Below, piece after piece: positions 1-8,611 of a DNA stretch of 64,000 nucleotides (position 1 is the first letter of the stretch; every line of letters starts with the position of its first letter). Both the position numbers and the translations under genes were made by a program. The DNA lies in the NCBI RefSeq assembly GCF_007990775.1, contig NZ_BJXB01000020.1, forward strand, positions 1 to 64,000. The letters run 5' to 3'. The notes beneath the pieces are model-generated. The model had not been told where the DNA came from. It was given only the letters and a program-made list of their open reading frames with translations, and did not search any database. This stretch comes from Deinococcus cellulosilyticus NBRC 106333 = KACC 11606 (lineage in GTDB: Bacteria > Deinococcota > Deinococci > Deinococcales > Deinococcaceae).

Positions 1-5
1 GCAAC

Positions 6-914
6 ATGAACAGCACACCCACATTGCATGGAAAGGTGGCCCTGGTGGCCGGAGGAACCCGGGGCGCAGGTCGGGGCATCGCCGTGGAGCTCGGGCAGGC
101 AGGGGCCACCGTGTACGTCACCGGACGCACCACCCGACACCACACCTCCGACTACCACAGGCAAGAAACCATCGAAGAAACCGCACATCTGGTCACCGAG
201 GCAGGCGGAACCGGCATTCCCGTCCAGGTGGACCACCTGCAAAGGGAACAGGTCCAGGACCTCATGGGCCGCATTGAAAAAGAACACGGGCACCTGGATG
301 TGCTGGTCAACGCCATCGGGGCGGAACACCTGATGGAAGTGGGCACCAGATTCTGGGAAACAGGGCTGGAAAAAGGCCTGCAGGTGATGGACACCGCCCT
401 GCGCACCCACCTGATCACCACCCACCTGGCCCTGCCCCTCATCAAAAAACGAGGACTGGTGGTGTGCCTCACCGACGGCACTTACGCATACAACCACCAC
501 CACTACCGCATGACGGTGTTCATTGACCTGGCCAAAACCTCCCTCACCCGCTTTTGCTGGACCCTCGCCCAGGACACAACAGAGCGAGAAGTGACGGTGG
601 TCTCCCTCACCCCGGGGTGGTTGCGCTCAGAATTCATGCTGGACGCTTACGGGGTCACCGAAGAAAACTGGCGGGATGCCATCGAGAAAGAACCTGGTTT
701 TGCCACCTCAGAAACCCCTTATTTCATTGGAAGGGCGGTGGCTGCACTCGCAGCCGATCCTGAGAAATCCCGCTGGTCCGGGCAGTCCCTGTCCAGTGGA
801 CAGCTGGCAAAGGTGTATGGGTTTCGGGACGTGGATGGGTCGCAGCCGGATTCCTGGAGGTACATGTTGGATCTGGAAAGAAACGGCAAGGCCAATCCTG
901 AAGATTACCGGTGA
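6..914 (+). CDS. SDR family oxidoreductase
   Basis: Short-chain dehydrogenase/reductase of 302 residues, predicted cytosolic and NAD(P)-dependent. The Rossmann nucleotide-binding motif is GGTRGAGRG near residues 16-24, followed by VYVTGRTTR, where the arginines suggest NADP(H) preference. The NAIGAEH stretch near residue 103 corresponds to the NAG motif. The family YxxxK catalytic pair is not obvious: the region around residues 160-180 reads NHHHYRMTVFIDLAKTS, which could supply Tyr and Lys with altered spacing. SDRs of this class are often annotated only by fold; the substrate is unknown. The ATG lies five bases from the window edge, so the upstream context is missing and an earlier start cannot be excluded. 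Confidence 0.85.
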   Translation: MNSTPTLHGKVALVAGGTRGAGRGIAVELGQAGATVYVTGRTTRHHTSDYHRQETIEETAHLVTEAGGTGIPVQVDHLQREQVQDLMGRIEKEHGHLDVLVNAIGAEHLMEVGTRFWETGLEKGLQVMDTALRTHLITTHLALPLIKKRGLVVCLTDGTYAYNHHHYRMTVFIDLAKTSLTRFCWTLAQDTTEREVTVVSLTPGWLRSEFMLDAYGVTEENWRDAIEKEPGFATSETPYFIGRAVAALAADPEKSRWSGQSLSSGQLAKVYGFRDVDGSQPDSWRYMLDLERNGKANPEDYR

Positions 915-992
915 GGGAAACCGGGGGCACGGGTCCAAAGGACCCAGCAGAGAGGAGAAAACAGGGCGGGTGTTCCTCTGCTTGAGCAAAGG

Positions 993-2684
993 TCAGGGTA
1001 GTGCCCTGGCCGGGGTGCTTTTCTCGGTGCTGAAAACCGCATCAAATGCAGCCACCAGATTGATCTGGCTCCAGCTTGCCATGTCAGGGTAAGCCAAATG
1101 GCCACTGGTCTGCACGGTTCCATGGTCTGCCAGCCATTCCAGCAGAGCACGGTTCTGGGCCGCCTGTTGCACGTTCAATCCTGTCACCCATCCTACCGGA
1201 GGAGCCATCAGTGCAGACAGGGAATCTGCTGGCACTGGAGGCAACTGAAGGTGTGCCACTTTTTGCATCTGACCGTCAAGCACTCGAATGGAGCCCCTGG
1301 GAAAGGTGAGGCCCCAGGCCCGGTACTGGTCTCCCAGTTGCTCTGCGAGGTGTTGACCCATCGGGACCACACCACTGTTTTGAACTTGCGCTTTCGCGAT
1401 GTGCAGGTTGTGTGCCCAGAGCATCATTTTCTGGTCAGGGTACAGTCTGTCCTGGACCCAACGCACGTTTTCTGCCATGAAACGGTCGCGCAATTGCGAG
1501 GTCATCAGGCCAGAACTGCTCTGCAGCTCCACTCCCTGTAAGATGGACCGCACCAGCAATTGAAGGTAAGGGGTCTCCTCACCCAGGGGATTCAGTGACG
1601 CTGCCCAGTTTGAGAGCTCCTGCATGTGTTTACGCATTTCAGGAGCGCTGGCCTGTGTGATGTGCCACTGGTCTGCTGGAGTGGACAGCAATTCTCTCAG
1701 GGCCGCTTTCACAGGTTCAGGAAGTTGACCTTCCCACTGAGACAGCAACTGCAAGCTGCCCAGGGGGTCTTGCAGGTCAAATCCCACCACATGCACTGCA
1801 GGTCTGGTTCCTCGCTTCTGGTTGTGGTCATGAATCCACTGCAGGAGCGCTTGCATCTCAAAAGTGTTCCAGATCCAGAAATCAAAGCTGCGGGTGGCCA
1901 TTTCTGCGCTGCCCCCCTTGCCCTGCACATACTGTTCGATGGTGTAAGTGTCATCCAGATCTGCTTCAATGGCAAAAACGGTGAAGCCGTGGTGTTCCAC
2001 CAGATGTTTCAACAGCTGCAATTTCAACTGAAAATGCTCATGGGTGCCGTGACTGCCCTCACCCATCCCCACCACACGGGCACCATCCAGCAATGCATTC
2101 AGCTGTGGAACAGTGGGGAAGGTTTCCACATTGTCAGAAAATTGCCACAGGTGAGGCTTCAGGGTTTTGCTGATTTTTTGCAGGGAAGTGGTGTCCAGAG
2201 GCACATATGCTGTTCTGGTCCGGGTCATGCCTTCAGACTGGGATTGCTCTTTCAGAAGCTGGGTTCTGATGATTTTCCAGCGTCCTTTTTCTTTTTCCCA
2301 GGTGTCTCTCTGGGTCACAGTGGTGGTAAATTCCTGAGCTGCTCCCGGAGAGACAATCCTTCCTGAAACCACCCGCTGCACCTCAACCACCCAGCCGTAC
2401 CCAAGGGGCTGGAAATCCAGCACTTCCACCCCATGGTTCTGGAAATCCAACCTGTGCAGTGCACCTGGCTCAAAAGTGCCCAGAAGGGCCTGCAGGCCGC
2501 TGTGCACCCCATCCAGATCAATGTGGTCCAGGTGTTCTGAAACCACCTGTTTGATCAGCTGTGGGTTTTCACTGGTGAAACCCTCTGACAGCACCCGGTA
2601 TTGTGCTGTGATTTCCTGGGGAAGTGCAGTTGCAAAAGCAGAAGACAACATGAACATCGACAGCATCAAACCCATTTTTTGCAT
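993..2684 (-). CDS. Erythromycin esterase-like secreted protein
   Basis: Protein of 563 residues. The N-terminus (positively charged start, hydrophobic stretch, AFATA region near residue 19) looks like a Sec signal peptide, so export is predicted. Residues about 25-150 resemble a SnoaL/NTF2-like domain. The remainder carries the erythromycin-esterase family signature GMGEGSHGTHEHF followed by GFTVFAIEADLDDTY. Known members hydrolyse macrolide lactones, but most chromosomal relatives have no proven substrate, so resistance should not be assumed. An AGAGG box sits five bases before the ATG. It converges on the SDR gene with about 80 bases between stops. Confidence 0.85.
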   Translation of the reverse strand: MQKMGLMLSMFMLSSAFATALPQEITAQYRVLSEGFTSENPQLIKQVVSEHLDHIDLDGVHSGLQALLGTFEPGALHRLDFQNHGVEVLDFQPLGYGWVVEVQRVVSGRIVSPGAAQEFTTTVTQRDTWEKEKGRWKIIRTQLLKEQSQSEGMTRTRTAYVPLDTTSLQKISKTLKPHLWQFSDNVETFPTVPQLNALLDGARVVGMGEGSHGTHEHFQLKLQLLKHLVEHHGFTVFAIEADLDDTYTIEQYVQGKGGSAEMATRSFDFWIWNTFEMQALLQWIHDHNQKRGTRPAVHVVGFDLQDPLGSLQLLSQWEGQLPEPVKAALRELLSTPADQWHITQASAPEMRKHMQELSNWAASLNPLGEETPYLQLLVRSILQGVELQSSSGLMTSQLRDRFMAENVRWVQDRLYPDQKMMLWAHNLHIAKAQVQNSGVVPMGQHLAEQLGDQYRAWGLTFPRGSIRVLDGQMQKVAHLQLPPVPADSLSALMAPPVGWVTGLNVQQAAQNRALLEWLADHGTVQTSGHLAYPDMASWSQINLVAAFDAVFSTEKSTPARALP

Positions 2685-2901
2685 CTTGACCTCTGTAAAG
2701 TGAATTTAAACATTGAAAAGCTCGAAATTGGAGAACGTCATGTCCAGAATACTCCATCCAGTGGGCATGTCAGAATCAGATGGACTGGTGAACGCTGCAG
2801 GCCACCAGTCCTGAGGGTGGGAATCCCAACAGACTGCGCATGGCTTGAGGCGCATACTGAATGCAGCTTGTATTTCGCATTTGATGCACAGGAGGAACAC
2901 C

Positions 2902-3399
2902 ATGTCCAGAATCACCGCCGTCTTTCACAACGAAAGTGAAGTCCGTTCTGCCCTGCAGGACCTCAGAAACCTTGGAATCAGCGACCAGCACCTGTCTTTC
3001 AGCCACAGGGGTGAGCAGGGTTCAGGTGAAGCGGTGCGTCCTGATCCTGACGGGACCGTGAGCACCGATGGGAATTATTCCGGGTATGCCCTGCGCCGTG
3101 AGCCCCTCCCCTACCTCGTGCCCCCGATTGCCAACGCTGGCGTTCCCATGGGTGTCGGGGGTCTGGGCTCTCCCGGTGTGGGTGCCGTGCTGGTGGCGGG
3201 AGCCATGCATGACCGCCTGGATGACAATGTGAATCCTGTGCAGGACCATGGGGGTGACCCGGATCGGGAATCCCGCTTCTACCGGGACGCTTTCGACAAT
3301 GGCCGTTACCTGATCTCGGTGGATGCCGAGGACAGTGTGCAAGAAGAGCAGGTCAGGGACATTCTGGGCCGTCATCACGGTGGTTTTTACACCCCCTGA
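2902..3399 (+). CDS. General stress protein 17M / YflT-like protein
   Basis: Protein of 165 residues. The N-terminus (SRITAVFHNESEVRSALQDL, then LGISDQHLS) matches the general stress protein 17M (YflT) domain: a beta strand, a helix spanning an inter-residue 'difference' region, and a second strand. The middle is rich in Gly, Pro and Val, and the C-terminal part (GRYLISVDAEDSVQEEQVRDIL) looks like the second half of the domain fold. The ATG at 2902 is chosen over an upstream start at 2845 because GGAGG lies six bases before it. A strong terminator follows the stop. Function is unknown beyond stress association in relatives. Confidence 0.8.
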   Translation: MSRITAVFHNESEVRSALQDLRNLGISDQHLSFSHRGEQGSGEAVRPDPDGTVSTDGNYSGYALRREPLPYLVPPIANAGVPMGVGGLGSPGVGAVLVAGAMHDRLDDNVNPVQDHGGDPDRESRFYRDAFDNGRYLISVDAEDSVQEEQVRDILGRHHGGFYTP

Positions 3400-3413
3400 T
3401 CAGGCCCCTTTCT

Positions 3414-3451
3414 TCTCCTGGCTGTGAAATTCCAGCCAGGAGAGGTTTTTT
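3414..3451 (+). terminator. Intrinsic terminator after the YflT-like gene
   Basis: Perfect 11-bp inverted repeat (TCTCCTGGCTG at 3414-3424, CAGCCAGGAGA at 3433-3443), 8-base loop, then GGTTTTTT. It explains why the next gene should start at 3466/3469 rather than at the GTG at 3424, which lies inside the hairpin. Confidence 0.9.
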
Positions 3452-3465
3452 GCGGAACCATTGCC

Positions 3466-3705
3466 ATGATGATTTTGCATGTGTTTGGAGAAACCCACAC
3501 CGCCAATGTGATCCGGGACGGGGTGCAGACGTTGCTGCTGGCCCATCCTCGCACCCTGGAGTTGCTGCAGGATGCCTGTGAGATTGAAGAGCCCGTGTGG
3601 GTGAATTCCACCCTGTGCCGGGTGAAGTCGGTGCAGGAACCTGAGTTGATCTCCCTGGACAGGCTGCTGGAAGTGGAATTTGAGGTGCTTGACGGTCTAC
3701 ACTGA
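3466..3705 (+). CDS. Small conserved protein, family X
   Basis: Unrecognised protein of 79 residues. Two adjacent ATG codons (3466, 3469) are possible starts; an upstream GTG at 3424 falls within a terminator hairpin and is rejected. The sequence aligns with the 81-residue protein at 29928-30173: shared features include VFG near the start, DACEIEEPVWV versus DAFDIQEHIWV, and a similar C-terminal strand pattern. Both proteins look like small alpha/beta domains without signal peptide or membrane segment. No clear ribosome-binding site is visible. It is followed closely by the DUF2278 gene on the same strand. Function unknown. Confidence 0.65.
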   Translation: MMILHVFGETHTANVIRDGVQTLLLAHPRTLELLQDACEIEEPVWVNSTLCRVKSVQEPELISLDRLLEVEFEVLDGLH

Positions 3706-3715
3706 CCCACAGAGC

Positions 3716-4480
3716 ATGCCCATCGATTACTGGATCGCCAAGGTCAAAATTCTCTCTTCACGTTCAGACAACCACACCAGCGGTTCGGTGCACCATCGGG
3801 TTCATGCCCGCACCTGTCTCGATGGTCGGTTGCGGGACCTGCAGCTTGCCATCAATGTGCTGTCCCGCAGCAACTCTGGTGAGGCAGGATCAAGCCACCT
3901 GAAGTTTGTGGTTGTAAGTCCGTTTGAGCACCCGATCACCATGGATCTTCCAGCGTATTTTGCTTCACAGGCACCTGAGTTTCAGGGCAAAAACCGTGCA
4001 GAGCGCCATTACCTGGAAAACCACGCCTTTGCTGTGCGTCCCGGGCCCCAGGACCTGCAGGTGCGCCTCGATTACCTGAGATCTGGTCTGTTTGATCCAG
4101 GCACCATGCAGGTGCTGCCTCCCTCTGGTCCAGGTGTGAAAGATGATCTGCAGGACCACCTGCGCAGCCTTTTGCAACTGGCAAGGCAGCACAGGGACTG
4201 CTGGGTGTATGTGTTTGGAGAATTGTGGACGCCCGGGGCAAACCTCCAGCGCAGACCCAGCAGCCTTTCTCTGCAGAAGGCGGGCTCTTTTGCCTACGGC
4301 ATCCACGACATCCACATGAACCAGGGGAATGAACCCAGGTTTCAGCAGGCCGATGGGGTCTTTCAGGATGGGGGCCTGCTGTTCCATTTTGGGCATCTCG
4401 GCACCTGGGTGGGGGTGTTTCTGGCTTTTCAGGGGCAGGCCTGGGAAACAGATCCGGTGACCGGTCACCGACTTTTCTGA
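3716..4480 (+). CDS. DUF2278 (YukJ-like) protein
   Basis: Protein of 254 residues matching my memory of the DUF2278/YukJ family throughout: YWIAKVKI at the start, an HHRVHA strand, LQLAINVLS, LRSGLFDPGTMQVLPP, and the diagnostic C-terminal blocks GIHDIHMNQGN, FQDGGLLFHF and VFLAFQGQAWETD near residues 195-245. The function of the family is not established. The ATG at 3716 aligns with the family start (MPIDYWIAKVKI); an in-frame ATG at 3680 lies inside the preceding gene. Only ten bases separate it from family X, so the two may be co-transcribed. Confidence 0.85.
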   Translation: MPIDYWIAKVKILSSRSDNHTSGSVHHRVHARTCLDGRLRDLQLAINVLSRSNSGEAGSSHLKFVVVSPFEHPITMDLPAYFASQAPEFQGKNRAERHYLENHAFAVRPGPQDLQVRLDYLRSGLFDPGTMQVLPPSGPGVKDDLQDHLRSLLQLARQHRDCWVYVFGELWTPGANLQRRPSSLSLQKAGSFAYGIHDIHMNQGNEPRFQQADGVFQDGGLLFHFGHLGTWVGVFLAFQGQAWETDPVTGHRLF

Positions 4481-4483
4481 GGG

Positions 4484-4834
4484 TCACAGCAAACGCAGGA
4501 CCTGGATGAGCCGGAGTGCGAGGGGATTGTACTCCACTTTGTTGGGATCATCGGCGAGGCACCGGGCGATTTCCTGAAGCTCTCTCAGGGTTTCCCTGGC
4601 CGTTTCCTTCCCTGCATGCCATTGCTGTTCCAGAATCACATGGCTGGGAAGGCACTCAAAGGGCTGACCATCTTGATCCAGGGTGTGGGGTTTCACCAGC
4701 TGGTACATGTCTCTGAGCTGGTGCACCAGAACGGCGTGTTTGACACAGCTGTATTCTCCCTCCAGCAACTTGCAGGTTTCTTTCAGCTGCTCGGGGAGGT
4801 CCTGCAGGGTGAGGGGGCAGGAAAGGTAAGGCAT
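4484..4834 (-). CDS. Hypothetical protein, 116 residues
   Basis: Unrecognised, mostly helical, soluble-looking protein of 116 residues with a Cys-containing middle (GEYSCVKHAVL) and a Leu-rich C-terminus. It converges on the DUF2278 gene with three bases between stops. A TACAAT hexamer at 4841-4846 ends six bases before the ATG, which suggests a leaderless transcript and supports this start. No motif gives a function. The codon pattern and promoter position argue that it is a real gene. Confidence 0.6.
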   Translation of the reverse strand: MPYLSCPLTLQDLPEQLKETCKLLEGEYSCVKHAVLVHQLRDMYQLVKPHTLDQDGQPFECLPSHVILEQQWHAGKETARETLRELQEIARCLADDPNKVEYNPLALRLIQVLRLL

Positions 4835-5279
4835 GGTTTCATTGTAGATATGGGGTCTGACAGCTTTTCCTGGAGTCCTCAGGTTTGACCATCGCTGTCA
4901 GGATGGGTTTGCAAGGGGAGAGGTTCACCATTGGATCATCGACAACAGACCAGAGCCTGAAAAGTCCTGTGCGCAAGGCGATTCTGCCTAAGACGACCAT
5001 GAGACAGGAGTGAAAGAACCCCTTTGTGACATTTTGGTCAGATTGTGCACAATCAGCTGTTGTTTGCATGCCGCTTTCAATGGTCAGACTTCTGCAAACC
5101 CTGTTCTGTGCTTTTCATGTGCCAGACACCAGAATTTCTTCAGAGGAACCTCAGTTGCAATTCAGTGTGCCAGATTACGATGGGCACAACTGACGGTGTG
5201 TCATCCCCCTGTCACACCCCGCTCAGCCTGTGCTTCCAGGCAGGTGGTCCCCTCCACCGAGCAGTCTGTTCCCCGCCGT
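4835..5279. other. Intergenic region with kinase upstream signals
   Basis: No convincing gene is seen. It contains the divergent promoter of the 4834 gene, a perfect 14-bp palindrome GATTGTGCACAATC at 5041-5054, and direct repeats TGTCAT-N5-TGTCAC at 5199-5215 that resemble a Pho box. A long in-frame extension of the kinase reading frame through this region lacks PAS-like sequence and is not considered coding. Confidence 0.5.
5199..5215 (+). promoter_or_regulatory. Pho-box-like direct repeat upstream of PAS kinase
   Basis: TGTCAT (5199-5204) and TGTCAC (5210-5215) are spaced 11 bp start to start, the geometry and hexamer of PhoB-type boxes. A second pair stands downstream of the kinase at 7654-7670. 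Binding by a PhoB-like regulator is inference. Confidence 0.4.
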
Positions 5280-7649
5280 ATGGAGACCGATTTCATGACC
5301 CAACTTGCACCTGCCCCCACAGACCTCGCCCTGGCCTGGCCCGAACATGCCCCTGACCAATTTGCAGAGCTGTTCGCCCAGGCATTGCAGGCAGAGAAAG
5401 CCATCGTCTGGCTGCAGGACCCTGCCCTGCCTCCAGGGTGCCTCCGGCCTGTGGGCAAATGCGGCCTGACGCTGCTCGAAACCACCCACCTTGACCTGTC
5501 CGAGCCTTCCCTGGCCCATCAGGCACAGCAGGAAAAGCGCATCCAGCTGCTCTGGACCCGGGACCTGCAGCAGTTGGGCTCCACCGAGACCACCCTGATG
5601 AAGGCCCATGGCCTCGACACCCTGCTTTGCCTGCCCTTCCGGCTTCCAGATGGCACCCCCGGGATGCTTCACGCCGCAACAACCCAGCCTTTCATTCCCG
5701 ACATCCACCACATTGTGGAGGCCGCACAGGTGGCGCAGGCCCTGACCATCGGCCTGCACCGGGCGAGACAGAAAGATGAAACCACCCGGACAGCACAGAG
5801 GCTGCAGCAAATCGTGGACCGCAGCCCGGACATGATCATCACCCGACATGGCCTGAACATCGTCAGTGTCAATCCGGCCTGCCATGACATTCTGGGGTAC
5901 CACCCTGAAGAAATGGTCGGTCATGACCTGCGTGAATTCATGCATCCTGACGACATTGAGCGCAACCTGCACACCAACCAGAGCCGCATTCTGCAGGGCA
6001 TGTCGGTGCGCGATTACCGCAACCGCTACCTGCACAGAGATGGTCATGTGGTGCACCTCTCCTGGAGTGTCTTTCATGAAGGCGAAGGGCACATCATCTC
6101 CATTGCCCGGGACATCACCGATCGGGTGAAAAATGAAGAGGTTCTGCGTGAAAGCGAGCAGCGCTTCAAAGTCATCGCAGACAGCGTACCCATCCTGATC
6201 TGGATGAGTGACCTCAGCAAAGACCGGATTTTTTTCAACAAAACCTGGCTGGAATTCACCGGGGAAAGTGTGGAGGAGAGCCTGGGATATGGCTGGACGA
6301 AGTTCGTGCACCCGGAGGACGTGCAGCGCTACATTGACATCTACACCGAGCACTTCGAAGCCCAGAAGGAATTCCAGATCGAGTACCGCCTCAGACGCTT
6401 TGATGGGGAGTACCGCTGGATTCTTGCCACCGGGGTGCCCAGGTTCTCCACTTCCGGGGAATTTTCGGGGTTCATTGGGGGCTGCATCGAGATGCATGAC
6501 CGCAAACTCATTCAGGAAGCCCTGCAGGAAAGCCGTCATGCCCTGGAGGAAAGCGAGGCCAGATTCAAAGCGGTCACCGACAGTGTACCGATCCTGATCT
6601 GGATGAGTGACCTCAGCAAAGACCGGGTGTTTTTCAACAGAACCTGGCTGGAATTCACAGGCTCTTCCCCCCAGGATTCCCAGGGCCACGGCTGGACGCA
6701 ATTTGTGCACCCGGAAGACGTGCAGCGCTACATCGACATCTACACCGAGCACTTTGAGGCCCAGAAAGAATTCCAGATCGAGTACCGCCTAAGACGCCAT
6801 GATGGGGAATACCGCTGGATTCTCGCCAATGGGGTTCCCAGGTTCTCACCAGGAGGAGAATTCGTGGGGTTCATCGGGGGCTGCATCGAGATGCATGACC
6901 GCAGGGTGGCCCAGGAGGCATTGCGCCAGAACGAGGCGCAGCTCAGGGAGCTGATGGAGGTGCAAAAGCGCTTCGTGGCGGATGCGGCCCATGAAATTCG
7001 CACCCCTCTGGCCGCCATTCAGGGAAACCTGGACATCCTGATCCGTTACCCCCACATCGACAACAAGGACAAACTGGAGATCATCGGTGATGTGCAAAGG
7101 GAGTCTTCCCGTCTGGGCCGCCTGGTGCATGACATGCTGCAACTGGCCCGGGGGGATTCCGGCCTTTCTTTCAAGGAAGACGAAGTGCGTCTGGATCAAG
7201 TGCTGCTGGATGCCTGGAGGGAAACCGAACGCATCAACCGCAACCACCACATGGTGCTCACGGACCTGCCCAGGGTGTGGATCTACGGGGACCGGGACCG
7301 CCTGAAGCAGCTTGCCCTGATTCTGCTGGAAAACGCCACCAAATACACCCCCAAGGGTGGAACGATTCAACTGTCCCTGAAAACCAACAGCCAGAGCGCC
7401 GAGTTCCGGGTGTCCGACAGTGGAATTGGCATCAGTGAAACGGACCTCCCAAGGGTCTTTGAGCGCTTCTACCGGGTGGACAAGGCGAGGCACCGGGGCC
7501 AGGACCCTGGAGGCACCGGGCTTGGGCTGCCCATTGCCAAATGGATTGTAGACCAGCACCACGGAGACATCTGGATGGAAAGCAAACTGGGCGAGGGCAC
7601 CCATGCTGTGGTGCGTCTGCCTCTCTCAGAAGACAACTCCACGTCCTGA
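5280..7649 (+). CDS. PAS-PAS-PAS sensor histidine kinase
   Basis: Soluble sensor kinase of 789 residues with no membrane segment. N-terminal residues about 1-170 look like a divergent GAF-type domain. Three PAS domains follow: about 176-284, 291-414 and 426-549. The second and third are nearly identical in protein and DNA, pointing to recent tandem duplication. The HisKA motif FVADAAHEIRTPLAAIQGN places the phospho-accepting His at residue 571; the ATPase domain has LILLENATKYTPKGG (N box), DSGIGI (G1) and GGTGLGLPIAKWI (G2), all intact. No response regulator is adjacent, so the partner is unknown. A truncated, frameshifted paralogue lies at 28719-29614. The ATG at 5280 fits the start of similarity to that copy; ATG 5295 is an alternative. 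Confidence 0.9.
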   Translation: METDFMTQLAPAPTDLALAWPEHAPDQFAELFAQALQAEKAIVWLQDPALPPGCLRPVGKCGLTLLETTHLDLSEPSLAHQAQQEKRIQLLWTRDLQQLGSTETTLMKAHGLDTLLCLPFRLPDGTPGMLHAATTQPFIPDIHHIVEAAQVAQALTIGLHRARQKDETTRTAQRLQQIVDRSPDMIITRHGLNIVSVNPACHDILGYHPEEMVGHDLREFMHPDDIERNLHTNQSRILQGMSVRDYRNRYLHRDGHVVHLSWSVFHEGEGHIISIARDITDRVKNEEVLRESEQRFKVIADSVPILIWMSDLSKDRIFFNKTWLEFTGESVEESLGYGWTKFVHPEDVQRYIDIYTEHFEAQKEFQIEYRLRRFDGEYRWILATGVPRFSTSGEFSGFIGGCIEMHDRKLIQEALQESRHALEESEARFKAVTDSVPILIWMSDLSKDRVFFNRTWLEFTGSSPQDSQGHGWTQFVHPEDVQRYIDIYTEHFEAQKEFQIEYRLRRHDGEYRWILANGVPRFSPGGEFVGFIGGCIEMHDRRVAQEALRQNEAQLRELMEVQKRFVADAAHEIRTPLAAIQGNLDILIRYPHIDNKDKLEIIGDVQRESSRLGRLVHDMLQLARGDSGLSFKEDEVRLDQVLLDAWRETERINRNHHMVLTDLPRVWIYGDRDRLKQLALILLENATKYTPKGGTIQLSLKTNSQSAEFRVSDSGIGISETDLPRVFERFYRVDKARHRGQDPGGTGLGLPIAKWIVDQHHGDIWMESKLGEGTHAVVRLPLSEDNSTS

Positions 7650-7653
7650 TTTC

Positions 7654-7687
7654 TGTCACAACCCCGTCACAGCCTCAAAGATAATGT
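7654..7687 (+). promoter_or_regulatory. Pho-box-like promoter of secreted protein gene
   Basis: Direct repeats TGTCAC (7654-7659) and CGTCAC (7665-7670), 11 bp apart start to start, are followed after 11 bases by a -10-like TAATGT (7682-7687). The repeat covers the -35 position, as in promoters activated by PhoB/OmpR-type regulators. Regulator identity is inference. Confidence 0.45.
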
Positions 7688-7705
7688 GGGATGCAAGAGG
7701 ACCCC

Positions 7706-8602
7706 ATGCCCAGAACCCACTTTTTGCGTGCCCTGACCAGCCTCGCTGTGCTGCTGGCCTTCAATGCCCAGGCAACTCCAGACGACCTCTCTGTTCTGAA
7801 CGATGAATTCAACCGGGCCGACAGCCTGGTGCAGTGGCAACGCCACGATGTGGTGGAAGGCTGGCCCAGCCAGTGGAAAGCCCTGGACATCCACACCACC
7901 AGTCCGGGCCACCTGTACATTGAACCCCTCACCAGTGGGTGGTACGCAGGATACCGGGCTCCCTTTCTGTTCAAGGAGGTCACCGGGGATTTTGTGGTCA
8001 CCACCCGCCTCAAAGTCGAAGGGCGAGGTGGAGGTGTCCCACAACGCATGTACTCCCTGATGGGCCTGATGGCCAGGGAGCCCCACCCTGAGGTCACCCC
8101 TGAAACCTGGAAGGAAGAAGAGGAAAACTGGGTGTTTCTGACCACCGGAACCACCGAACCTGCAGGACAGCCCCACTGGGAAGTGAAAACCACCGTGCAA
8201 GGCCACTCGACCTTGCAGGTGGCACAGGCCCCCACAGGCTGGGTGGAAGTGGCCCTGCTGCGCAAAGGAGCAGCCTTTCTGTTTTTGCAACGCCAGGATG
8301 GAGGGACCTGGACGGTGCACCAGAGGTACCTGAGGCCAGACCTTCCAGCCACACTGCAGGTGGGCATCATTGCCTACACGGACTACAACACCCTCCGGAA
8401 TGTGATGGGACCACCCCACACCCGCCGCACCGACCCACGGGTTTACAACAACCGGGTCTATGAGGGCACCCCGGACCTCAAAGGGTGGGTGGACTGGGTG
8501 CACTTCAAGCGTCCACAGGTCTCATCTGACGCCATGAACCTGGACTGGTCTGATCCTGCCCTGGTTTCGGACGCAAAGGTCATGCAACTGCTCGAAGAGT
8601 GA
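7706..8602 (+). CDS. Secreted protein, DUF1349/concanavalin-like
   Basis: Protein of 298 residues with a Sec signal peptide (hydrophobic LTSLAVLLAFNAQA near residues 9-23). The mature part begins DEFNRADSLVQWQ, the usual opening of secreted jelly-roll proteins of the DUF1349/LamG-like class, and includes a long beta-rich region ending in GWVDWVHFKRP. Such domains bind or cleave carbohydrates, but no catalytic residues can be assigned. The ATG at 7706 is preceded by AAGAGG five bases upstream; the ATG at 7691 lacks a site. A Pho-box-like promoter precedes it. Confidence 0.7.
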   Translation: MPRTHFLRALTSLAVLLAFNAQATPDDLSVLNDEFNRADSLVQWQRHDVVEGWPSQWKALDIHTTSPGHLYIEPLTSGWYAGYRAPFLFKEVTGDFVVTTRLKVEGRGGGVPQRMYSLMGLMAREPHPEVTPETWKEEEENWVFLTTGTTEPAGQPHWEVKTTVQGHSTLQVAQAPTGWVEVALLRKGAAFLFLQRQDGGTWTVHQRYLRPDLPATLQVGIIAYTDYNTLRNVMGPPHTRRTDPRVYNNRVYEGTPDLKGWVDWVHFKRPQVSSDAMNLDWSDPALVSDAKVMQLLEE

Positions 8603-8611
8603 AATCCAGAT

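Noticed and set aside
2739..2912. Direct repeat CATGTCCAGAAT at 2739 and 2901
   Set aside because: Only 12 bases; no associated structure or function visible.
3424..3465. GTG start of family X gene
   Set aside because: The codon lies in the loop region of an 11-bp terminator hairpin.
5010..5279. N-terminal extension of the PAS kinase
   Set aside because: Open frame continues upstream to 5010, but it lacks PAS/GAF pattern, overlaps likely regulatory repeats, and the paralogue at 28719 aligns only from about the 5280 start.
5223..6752. 509-codon minus-strand ORF opposite the kinase
   Set aside because: Mirror frame of a high-GC coding region; it does not resemble a protein family and has no start signal.
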